The position numbers and the translations under genes were made by a program. The notes beneath the pieces were generated by a model. The model did no database searches. It saw only the letters and a list, made by a program, of their open reading frames with translations, and was not told the DNA's origin. Below are positions 57,286 to 64,000 of a DNA stretch of 64,000 nt, one piece after another (within the stretch, counting starts at the first letter, position 1; every line of letters begins with the position of its first letter). The stretch is from Methylococcaceae bacterium (GTDB lineage Bacteria > Pseudomonadota > Gammaproteobacteria > Methylococcales > Methylomonadaceae). Where the stretch lies: contig JADKAL010000008.1 in NCBI GenBank assembly GCA_016715325.1, positions 112,163 through 176,162 of the forward strand. The letters are read 5' to 3'.

Positions 57286-59133
57286 TTACTGGCCCGATCT
57301 GACTTCAAATTCGATTTTCCAGCGTGTCTGATCCTTTTTAGAAACTGCTTGCAACGCCAAGGTACCGAGTTCGGTGACTGCTGCGCATAGATGAACAGGT
57401 ATTATTTCGCCGGGACGCCCGCCTTCTTTATTTAGCGTAATTTCGATTTCGTCCAATTCCGCAAGTTCGTCGCGGCTCCAATGATTTAATCGTGTGCCGA
57501 CATGGTCTTCACGCCGCGTGGTCGAGGCAAAGAAACGGAAGCGAACCGGTTCGCCTATCACTAGGCCGAACTCTTCAATCGGTAATTCTTGTTGCGTACC
57601 TTCTTCCATGCCGAACGGGGCGATACATAACGCTTGGATTTCAGGGGGTATGCCGGGAACGGACGGCATGGCGCTTTCGATGCCGACATAATACGAGGCT
57701 GCTGCGCCGCCTTTGATTCGAACGCCTTTGCCTTTGCGGACGAAGCCGTAATAAGCGGCGCCTCTGGCGACGGCGAGATCGAGGTCGTTACCTGTAAGAA
57801 GCCTTGCCGCGGGGGCTTGTTCGGCTTGTAGCCAACTGTTCAACACATCCATCAAGCGGTTGGCCAGTGTCGACGCTTTTAATACACCGCCGTTAAAAAG
57901 TACGGCGGTCGGATGGATGAAAGTGGCGTTTTCGGCGAGATTAATTCCGTCCAATTCGACGGTTGCATTTTGTTGTTTGGCAAGGAAAGCTGCGAGATGG
58001 CGGGTAATACCGGCGTCTTGTGCGTAAGGTAAGCCGGAGGTTCTTAATCCTGTTCGTGCACGAACGACGGGCCGGGCGCTAGCGGGTATATGCGGTAAAA
58101 AGCCTTCAACCAGAACATGGTTTACTTCGTCCCGGGTAAGTTCCGTTCTCAACGTACCGCCGATCAAGGACGATCCCCGGTTTGCAATGACCAGCGGATA
58201 GTTGTCCAACTCCGAATTATTCAGCAGCTTTTCTTTTGCATCACGGCAACTATGCGTTAAGGCTTGAAATTGCCAAGGTTGCAGCGATTTACCTTCGGCG
58301 TCCAGTTTTGCTTTTACCGTATAGGCCAACGCTAAATCCATGTTGTCGCCGCCCAACAAAATATGATCGCCGATGGCGACCCGGTTGAATTCGAGATTGC
58401 CGTCCTTATCGGTTACCGCAATCAAAGACAAATCGGTTGTGCCGCCGCCTATGTCGATGACGAGGATGATGTCGCCGATATGAACTTGTTTTCGCCAGTC
58501 GGCGTTATTTTTTTCTATCCAGCTATACAGTGCAGCTTGCGGTTCTTCCAATAAGATGGCATGACCGAGGCCGACGTTTCTAGCCGCTTCCGTAGTTAAT
58601 TCGCGCGCCGCTGGATCGAAAGAGGCCGGTACGGTAATTACGATGTCTTGCTGTTCCATCGGCGCATCGGGATGATCGTTGCTCCACGCGTCTCGAAGGT
58701 GTTCCAAATAAGCAACGGTTGCTTGAAACGGCGAAATCCGTTCGACTTCTTCGGGCGCTTCGGAAGGTAATAACGGCGCTTTGCAATCGACGCCCGAGTG
58801 GCAAAGCCAGCTTTTTGCACTGGAAACTAATCGAATCGGTGTCTTACCGCCTAAATTTCGAGCGATTTCTCCGGCGAGATGTCTCGGTTTATTCGTCCAA
58901 GGTAAAGCAACATCCCCTTCGGTCAGTTCGGATTCATGCGCTTGATAAATAAACGACGGTAATTGCAGATAAGACTCGACGGTGCCCGGTGCGGTAAGTT
59001 GCGGGATCGGCATCACCTGTTGGGAAAATTCATCTTGTTCGAAATTGCCTATGTCGGCATAAGACATCACGCAATGTGTCGTGCCTAAGTCGATACCGAT
59101 TGAAAATCGTGGTGTATTTGGGATATTCATCAA
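57286..59133 (-). CDS. Hsp70 family (DnaK-like) protein
   Basis: 615-residue actin/Hsp70-fold ATPase distinct from DnaK. It has phosphate-1 GIDLGTTHCVMSYAD, TVPASFDPAARELTTEAA, EEPQAALYSWI, phosphate-2 VIDIGGGTTDLSLIAV and adenosine VLFNGGVLKASTLANRL, then a non-canonical C-terminal domain that ends without the DnaK lid. Relatives sit with DUF2760 proteins and often a second, larger Hsp70. Here it follows DUF2760 by 80 bases and no second Hsp70 is present. The client or process is unknown. Confidence 0.9.
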   Translation of the reverse strand: MMNIPNTPRFSIGIDLGTTHCVMSYADIGNFEQDEFSQQVMPIPQLTAPGTVESYLQLPSFIYQAHESELTEGDVALPWTNKPRHLAGEIARNLGGKTPIRLVSSAKSWLCHSGVDCKAPLLPSEAPEEVERISPFQATVAYLEHLRDAWSNDHPDAPMEQQDIVITVPASFDPAARELTTEAARNVGLGHAILLEEPQAALYSWIEKNNADWRKQVHIGDIILVIDIGGGTTDLSLIAVTDKDGNLEFNRVAIGDHILLGGDNMDLALAYTVKAKLDAEGKSLQPWQFQALTHSCRDAKEKLLNNSELDNYPLVIANRGSSLIGGTLRTELTRDEVNHVLVEGFLPHIPASARPVVRARTGLRTSGLPYAQDAGITRHLAAFLAKQQNATVELDGINLAENATFIHPTAVLFNGGVLKASTLANRLMDVLNSWLQAEQAPAARLLTGNDLDLAVARGAAYYGFVRKGKGVRIKGGAAASYYVGIESAMPSVPGIPPEIQALCIAPFGMEEGTQQELPIEEFGLVIGEPVRFRFFASTTRREDHVGTRLNHWSRDELAELDEIEITLNKEGGRPGEIIPVHLCAAVTELGTLALQAVSKKDQTRWKIEFEVRSGQ

Positions 59134-59213
59134 TAAATACAGATAATAAGGTTAAAATTTCTTAGAGAAAATTCGGTCAACAAAAGTCATCAATTAATAC
59201 AGCGCCTGTGATT

Positions 59214-59882
59214 TTAGAGTTCAACTTCGGCGGCGGCTACGATGTTAGGATTATGGCCTTGCGTTAATTTCGGTAAACGCACATCCGTTACTTGCCAGCC
59301 TTTGTGAACCAGTGTGCCGTTAAAAGGCGCCGAACCGACGATATTCCCCGTCAATCGTATTATCGAGGCGTCGAAACCGGCGGGTACGCTAATTCGGCTG
59401 CCTTCTTGCTCGCTACGGATCGGCGCTAGGACGAAATGCTCGCCGATGGTTTTTTTACAGCCTTCATGGACGACTCTTGCGGCAGCGCCGATATCGGCAT
59501 CGCTATAGGCGGTAATGTCTTCTTTAATAAAATCGATAAAACGCGCATCTTTTTGCAATAAACCCAGGACTTGCATGGCGGCGTCCGGGGTATATTCCTT
59601 CAGAATAACCGGTTCCGGCGCAGGCGCTTGGACAAGTTTTTCAACTTCTACGATTTTTTCGACAATTTTAACGATGGGTTCGGCAGGTTGTTGAACGATT
59701 TTTACCGGCTCAACGGGTTTTGCACGGCTTCTTGAAAAAATCATTATTAATAACAAGAGAATTAATAAGCCCATAAGAACGACGACCGTTCCCGCCAAGC
59801 AAACGTGCCATAAATCGAATGTTGTCGGCCGAAGCGACAGATCGATAGCATAGGTGTTCATTATCGTTTCATTTGCGTTCAT
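59214..59882 (-). CDS. DUF2760 membrane-anchored protein
   Basis: 222-residue protein with one N-terminal membrane helix (LAGTVVVLMGLLILLLLIMIF), a Pro/Val/Glu linker (EKIVEVEKLVQAPAPEP) and a C-terminal DUF2760 domain: QVLGLLQKDARFIDFIKEDI, DADIGAAARVVHEGCKK and a beta-rich end. It is a regular partner of the Hsp70 protein encoded downstream. Its ATG overlaps the previous gene's stop (ATGA). Confidence 0.88.
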   Translation of the reverse strand: MNANETIMNTYAIDLSLRPTTFDLWHVCLAGTVVVLMGLLILLLLIMIFSRSRAKPVEPVKIVQQPAEPIVKIVEKIVEVEKLVQAPAPEPVILKEYTPDAAMQVLGLLQKDARFIDFIKEDITAYSDADIGAAARVVHEGCKKTIGEHFVLAPIRSEQEGSRISVPAGFDASIIRLTGNIVGSAPFNGTLVHKGWQVTDVRLPKLTQGHNPNIVAAAEVEL

Positions 59883-60274
59883 GGTTTTCCTGCTTTTTGC
59901 GTGGCTTGAGCAAACATAAGGCTTTCCAGTACATTCCGTGTGATTTGGATACGTATTTGCCGTAAATGGCGGTCAGCGATGACGCTGGGTACTTTCTCGG
60001 CTAAATAAACATCTCTCATTTTAGAGAGGGCAGGTTCGCAAAGCTTAATAATTTCGTCGGTCGCTTTTCGGCTGTCTATTTCCAAATAAGACGGTTTTTG
60101 CATTTGTTCGCCGATACATTTTTTATAGTCGTTCTTCTTTTCTTGAACTTTTTTAATCGTCGATTCGGATAAAACGGTGTTTTGCCATTCTTCTTTGTTC
60201 GTATCGGCAAAAGCATAAGACGAACAAGACAAAGCAGCCCCGAGTAAAATGCTTGGCAATAGCGTTGTTTTCAT
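59879..60274 (-). CDS. Small periplasmic protein of the Hsp70-DUF2760 operon
   Basis: 131-residue protein with a signal peptide (MKTTLLPSILLGAALSCSSYAFA) and an all-helical, Lys/Glu-rich mature part with two cysteines (KKCIGEQ and IKLCEPAL) that may form a disulfide. I do not recognise the family. It is the first gene of a three-gene operon with tight coupling to DUF2760, so its role is probably linked to that of the Hsp70 system. Confidence 0.75.
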   Translation of the reverse strand: MKTTLLPSILLGAALSCSSYAFADTNKEEWQNTVLSESTIKKVQEKKNDYKKCIGEQMQKPSYLEIDSRKATDEIIKLCEPALSKMRDVYLAEKVPSVIADRHLRQIRIQITRNVLESLMFAQATQKAGKP

Positions 60275-60480
60275 GCGTTTCCTCTGTTAAATTCAGTTAA
60301 CGAATTACGGTCATTGCTTTAATTTTACGCGAACTAACCGTAAATGAATATTTCAATCGGTAAACAGTTTATTTGGAATCCGTATTGATGGACAGAATGT
60401 TGACCGATTGAGACGAGTGATATAAACAGAGTTGAGTTTTTCTGTACTCTCACAAGATGGTATTAGGTAGGAAAAAGTTT

Positions 60481-61065
60481 ATGGATCATTCCGGAACGAA
60501 AATTTTAAGGCCTAGGCAAATATTGCTCTTCTCAGGACATATGATTGATGCGCCCGGTCGCACCCTGCCTCGTTTTCCCTTAAACAAAGCCACAATAGCG
60601 GAAGCTGAGATTATGAGGGTGCTAGATAAGCTTGACGCCAATCATGAAGACCTTGCCCTGACGCAAGGCGCAAGCGGGGGAGACCTTATATTCGCCGAAT
60701 GTTGTCAGGCAAAGAATGTTAATATCCAATTCTTACAACCCTTTACCGAGCAGACATTTATAGAACAATCCGTTATTCCCTCTGAAGGGGATTGGCACAA
60801 CCGTTATTTAGTCGTCAAAAAAAAGGCGGCTATTCAAGTTCGGGCGATGCCGGAAGCGTTTTTAATCGACAATGGCAATCCTTTCGAAGCTTGCAATGAA
60901 TGGTTGCTTGAAACAGCCTTAGACTACGGAGCTGAAAAAGTTCGATTTATCTGTCTGTGGAATGGGGAAGGCGGCGATGGTGCAGGAGGAACAGCCCATA
61001 TGGTCGAACAAGTCCAAAAAAGCGGCGGCAGTGTGATTTGGTTAAATACCAAACAATTGTGGTGA
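60481..61065 (+). CDS. Putative SLOG-like Rossmann-fold protein
   Basis: 194-residue cytosolic protein. It opens with a Rossmann-like segment (ILLFSGHMIDAPGR), then LALTQGASGGDLIFAECCQAKNVNIQFLQPF, whose GASGGDLIFAE resembles the nucleotide-binding GG(D/S) turn of LOG/SLOG proteins. EGDWHNRY and VRFICLWNGEGGDGAGGTAHMVEQVQ near the end recall stand-alone proteins and domains next to DUF4071 kinases and conflict systems. The ATG at 60481 follows AGGTAGGA at good spacing and is preferred to the one at 60457. No effector gene is adjacent; the substrate is unknown. Confidence 0.65.
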   Translation: MDHSGTKILRPRQILLFSGHMIDAPGRTLPRFPLNKATIAEAEIMRVLDKLDANHEDLALTQGASGGDLIFAECCQAKNVNIQFLQPFTEQTFIEQSVIPSEGDWHNRYLVVKKKAAIQVRAMPEAFLIDNGNPFEACNEWLLETALDYGAEKVRFICLWNGEGGDGAGGTAHMVEQVQKSGGSVIWLNTKQLW

Positions 61066-61119
61066 TGTATTGTCTGATTGTGAGTGGGTTTCATCCGAAT
61101 CAGAAGCCCTTTAAAATTA

Positions 61120-61224
61120 TAGATTCGACATTTTAAAGTCTTAATTCCTGTTCGCCTTGTCGAAAGGCGTTCTGCGCTTCAACTTGCTCAACACGAACGG
61201 TTCAGATTTAAAAAGCCGAATCTG
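61120..61224. repeat. MITE/REP-like palindromic element, copy 2
   Basis: Inverted ends TAGATTCG (from 61120) and CGAATCT (61217-61223) enclose ATTTTAAAGTCTTAAT and a TGTTCGCCTTGTCGAAAGGC ... ACTTGCTCAACACGAACGG core. The left end, including TTTTAAAGTCT, is shared with the copy at 44836. It lies in the 367-base gap 61066-61432, which holds no gene. Confidence 0.65.
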
Positions 61225-61432
61225 TAGCTGTAAGAGCAGAGATGCCTTGCTCCGAAAACGCTGTTCCAGAACACATCCGCGAAAACCGCTATCCAGAGCA
61301 GAGGGATTGACCCGTTAATATCAATATACGTCCCTATAACCGAGCCCCCGGAAATCATTGCCGGGATAAAAGTTTTTGGATCATTGTGTCTATTCGGGTA
61401 AAGATATTTGTTGAAAAGTGTTAGTGATACTT

Positions 61433-63073
61433 TTAAAACCCAACGCTCCAGGTGGCCGATAGCGCACCGTCGCGGTCGAGCTGGTAGCCGTTGTAGTCGG
61501 TATGCAGGGGTTGCAGCCATTCGAACTTGAGGCTGTTACCGGCAAATGCGCCGCTGGGGATGTTAATGTTAATGCCCAAACCTATATCAACAAACTCGCC
61601 GCCATAGTTGGCCGGGAAGTCGAAAGGGCCGATGTGTTCGGGGACATAATGGAAAAGGCCGGTAACAGGATCTTTTGATTTTGAACCCGATGCGCCTTGA
61701 ACCTTGCCTTGCGAGGTGTACACGCCCCGCACTGTCGTTGTCAGCCAATTCGTCCAATGATAGCCGCCCCAGACGCTACCCTGGAAAAGGTCGCCCAAGG
61801 CGTAACCGGAGTCGTTCCTGTCTTCCAGCCTTATCGTAGCCGTGGCTTGTGCGCCCCAGGTAAATTGATCGTCTTCGCCGGTATACGTCAGGGTGGGTTT
61901 GAAATCCCAGGTGCCGCTGCCCAGTTGCATCCCGTAATGGATGGGTTGGTCGTAGACCGGGTTGGAAGCGGTTTTCCGTAAGGTGATATCGACATCGCCG
62001 GTTGGCGCGGTGCCGCCTAAACTTAACGTGAGATGATGGCGCGGTTGGTCGAACACCTTGAATAAGGCATACAAGCCGGTGTCGCCGATGCCGCCGGTTT
62101 CATGATCGTGGACAGCACCATGTCCACCATGTCCGACAATGATGCTGGACTGGAAATCGGGGTTCGGCGTCATGGTCATGGACATATCCATCCATTGCGG
62201 CATTAACATTAAGGTTAGCCAGCTTGTAGGTGCATACATGAAATCCAGCATGTGCATGTTCATGGTCATCGTGTCCGGTGTCACCGCGCACTGCTTATCG
62301 GCACCGCAACCTGCGGCGTTGGTCGTTTCCAGGCTTACCGGCTTGCTGCCGAACAGGATGTCCCCCGCTTGCTCGTTGCGCATGTAGCGGTAACCCACCA
62401 TAAAATCACCGGCGTTGGCTAAGATATGGTCGAACATGATCCCGGCTGGCGCGTTGGAATGTGAATGCTGTTTGCTATGCTCCGCGTGACTGCCGCCGCC
62501 CGCACTTAACGCCCCCAAGTTAACTTTAAGGGTGGCGTTGGCTGCCCAGTAGTCGAAATCGGCGTAATCCGCTTCGCCGCCTCCGCCAAGTTTCAGGCCG
62601 CCCTGGTGGGTGTAATATTCAAAGCCGGTTTCCAGGCTGATGCCTTTGGTAAACTGTTTGCTGACCGTCACCCCGCCGCTTAAGGTGCCGAAACCGGATA
62701 GGCGCTGGTCGTTGGAAAAGTGTTTGGGGAGGTCATAATAGGTCGAAACTCCGGTATTTGGATCTCGACTGAATCTAAAGGTGGCAAAAGGCATATAAAA
62801 CTCCGCCGCCGATTGCGAGTAATAACGGATGCGCGGGGTCAGCGTCCAGCCCGCACCTAAAGGCTGCACCCAATCGGCTTCAAAGGTATGGGCGTTGATG
62901 CCCCAATCGTCGTGGGCAAAATGGTAGTCGAAGTGCAGGGCGGCATCCAAGGGTTCGACAAACTGGTTGTAACCCAAATGCCAGTTGAATTGGTTGCGTT
63001 CAGCGGGACGGACTTCCAGTAAGATGCGCCCAGACCTATTGACGATACCATCAATATTATTCGAGTCATTCAC
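61433..63073 (-). CDS. DUF3570 C-terminal part fused to a transporter-type outer-membrane barrel (frameshifted from the next feature)
   Basis: 546 residues. The first 180 (GRILLEVRPAERNQFNWHLGY, HDDWGINAHTFEADWVQPLG, RIRYYSQSAAEFYMPF) are the end of a DUF3570 beta-barrel. The rest is a second barrel of the MetA-like transporter family: HAEHSKQHSHSNAPAGIMFDHILANAGDFMVGYRYMR, TMTMNMHMLDFMYAP, GIGDTGLYALFKV, LSLGGTAPTGDVD, MQLGSGTWDFKP and terminal aromatic SVGF. The GTG at 63073 is only the first codon after the lesion; the true start is in the upstream part. Met and His richness suggests metal binding. Confidence 0.8.
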   Translation of the reverse strand: MNDSNNIDGIVNRSGRILLEVRPAERNQFNWHLGYNQFVEPLDAALHFDYHFAHDDWGINAHTFEADWVQPLGAGWTLTPRIRYYSQSAAEFYMPFATFRFSRDPNTGVSTYYDLPKHFSNDQRLSGFGTLSGGVTVSKQFTKGISLETGFEYYTHQGGLKLGGGGEADYADFDYWAANATLKVNLGALSAGGGSHAEHSKQHSHSNAPAGIMFDHILANAGDFMVGYRYMRNEQAGDILFGSKPVSLETTNAAGCGADKQCAVTPDTMTMNMHMLDFMYAPTSWLTLMLMPQWMDMSMTMTPNPDFQSSIIVGHGGHGAVHDHETGGIGDTGLYALFKVFDQPRHHLTLSLGGTAPTGDVDITLRKTASNPVYDQPIHYGMQLGSGTWDFKPTLTYTGEDDQFTWGAQATATIRLEDRNDSGYALGDLFQGSVWGGYHWTNWLTTTVRGVYTSQGKVQGASGSKSKDPVTGLFHYVPEHIGPFDFPANYGGEFVDIGLGININIPSGAFAGNSLKFEWLQPLHTDYNGYQLDRDGALSATWSVGF

Positions 63074-64000
63074 ATCGCATAGCCGAAGGTGTATACATTT
63101 TTGTAGGGGTTACCCTGATAGCCGGTACTGCGGGTATAGCCGAAATCCAACGACAGAACCGCATTTTTGTTGACCACCTGGGTCAGGCCTAATTGCGTTC
63201 CCCAGTCTTGCCGATTGCCGCGTAGTACAGCGGTTCGTGATAGCTGAAAGCTGTTTTTATCGATAGCCCAGGTGTTTTCGATTTCCCCCGTGGGTACGCT
63301 CGGTTTAACCGGAGTTGTTACAATCTTTTCATAACTATCCGAACCATCGTCAGGTTCCACTAATACAATTTCGGCAGTCGAATTATCGTATGGGCTACTA
63401 TCAAAATACGACAATCCATCCGGGTCCAGGGTAGCAAAAGTATCGCTGTTGGTGTAACTCACTCCCCAATTGAACGTCGTTTGTTTCTGGTTGAAATCAA
63501 ACCGCCCGCCCAGGCTGGCAAAGCGGGATTCGTAATCGTTTTCCACGGAAATACCGCCCCCGATGTCCAGCGCCGCTTCGTCCCACTCATACGTCAACTT
63601 AAAATCGCCTTGTTGGCGGGTTTCCGGGGAGGCGTAGGACATAACATGGCTCAGCCGGTCATTTTGCTGGCCTGGGATTCCGTTAACATTTTGATAAAAA
63701 TGTTTAAAGTCTTTATCAGCAAATATACCTGTACCCCCCACTCCGGTACGAGGAGATGCGCCAGTGATTGCAGTAATTTGACCCAACTCATTAACGATAC
63801 CTCTCGGTGTATTTGCACCGCTCACAGCTGGCGCCGTGCCTAGCGGCGTGGCGCCCGACCATGTATCTTGCGTGTAGTTGAAGGCGAATTTAACGCGATC
63901 CGTCAGGGTAAATCGCCCGCTGCCGTGCAAACTATCCACTTCAATCGGGTTCAGGTTTTGCGGAAATTTGGTCACCTGTGGATTGGCTTGTCCGGCTAAC
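63070..64000 (-). CDS. DUF3570 outer-membrane protein, N-terminal part (runs off the window, frameshifted at its 3' end)
   Basis: At least 310 residues, open at the right edge. It has beta-strand repeats of a DUF3570 barrel: RFTLTDRVKFAFNYTQDTWSGATPLGTAPAV, SYASPETRQQGDFKLTYEWDEAALDIGGGISVENDYES, FNQKQTTFNWGVSYTNSDTF, WGTQLGLTQVVNKNAVLSLDFGYTRSTGYQGNPYK. It ends prematurely at 63070; the continuation DVNDSNNIDGIVNRSGR lies in the next frame, so one base is missing (or two are extra) around 63076-63085. DUF3570 genes commonly sit with DUF4266, ApbE and thioredoxin genes; these would lie to the right of the window. Confidence 0.8.
   Translation of the reverse strand, partial: LAGQANPQVTKFPQNLNPIEVDSLHGSGRFTLTDRVKFAFNYTQDTWSGATPLGTAPAVSGANTPRGIVNELGQITAITGASPRTGVGGTGIFADKDFKHFYQNVNGIPGQQNDRLSHVMSYASPETRQQGDFKLTYEWDEAALDIGGGISVENDYESRFASLGGRFDFNQKQTTFNWGVSYTNSDTFATLDPDGLSYFDSSPYDNSTAEIVLVEPDDGSDSYEKIVTTPVKPSVPTGEIENTWAIDKNSFQLSRTAVLRGNRQDWGTQLGLTQVVNKNAVLSLDFGYTRSTGYQGNPYKNVYTFGYAM

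Noticed and set aside
61188..61520. Minus-strand 110-codon frame covering the repeat element
   Set aside because: It begins inside the end of the outer-membrane barrel gene and reads through the palindromic repeat; no start signal.

Overview
The window is a chromosomal stretch of a Gram-negative gammaproteobacterium with moderate GC content. The evidence is a lipopolysaccharide heptosyltransferase pair, a complete type II secretion operon, the order glnE-ilvE-waaF-waaC, the order ftsY-ftsE-ftsX-rpoH, HflD, the TIGR02647 family and an aa3-type cytochrome oxidase operon with CtaG and SURF1 assembly factors. The overall character (DUF3570 barrel, this cox layout, the bio cluster) fits Methylococcales methanotrophs best. 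No methane or methanol oxidation gene lies in the window, so the order-level call is an inference.

Layout. 1-575: 3' end of rpiA. 664-17339, all on the minus strand: glnE, ilvE, waaF, waaC, then gspE-F-G-H-I-J-K-L-M-C-D. 17730-24527: a REC-GGDEF diguanylate cyclase, comF, and the biotin cluster bioB-(small membrane protein)-bioF-bioH-bioC-bioD. 24789-33595: respiratory operon coxB-coxA-small protein-ctaG-coxC, then DUF2909, SURF1, an SCO-like protein and ctaA running into ftsY. 33604-36216: ftsE, ftsX and rpoH, the last preceded by a CIRCE operator. 36323-44808: housekeeping genes (TIGR02647, cysG, tusA, a PhyH-type dioxygenase, a HAD phosphatase, rppH, cpdA, argA, icd). 44836-52969: a more accessory region with palindromic repeats, a di-heme peroxidase, a dead Uma2 gene, a secreted RTX-tailed protein, ogt, xerD, an orphan lpxA and an unknown membrane protein. 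53088-57219: hemF/hflD and the copper pair copZ-copA. 57286-60274: a periplasmic protein-DUF2760-Hsp70 operon. 60481-61065: a putative SLOG-like Rossmann protein. 61433-64000: a large outer-membrane double-barrel gene, running off the right edge.

Several genes are interrupted by single-base indels or nonsense codons yet reconstruct perfectly when corrected: gspF, ctaA, cysG, hemF and the DUF3570 gene. Either the assembly carries residual indel errors or the lineage is accumulating lesions. The strongest biological oddities are the open reading frame that joins heme A synthase to the SRP receptor FtsY with no heme O synthase gene nearby, the CIRCE element in front of rpoH, a CoxB with two tandem cytochrome c domains, a predicted self-piloting lipidated secretin, and a DUF3570 barrel fused to a second, Met/His-rich transporter barrel.
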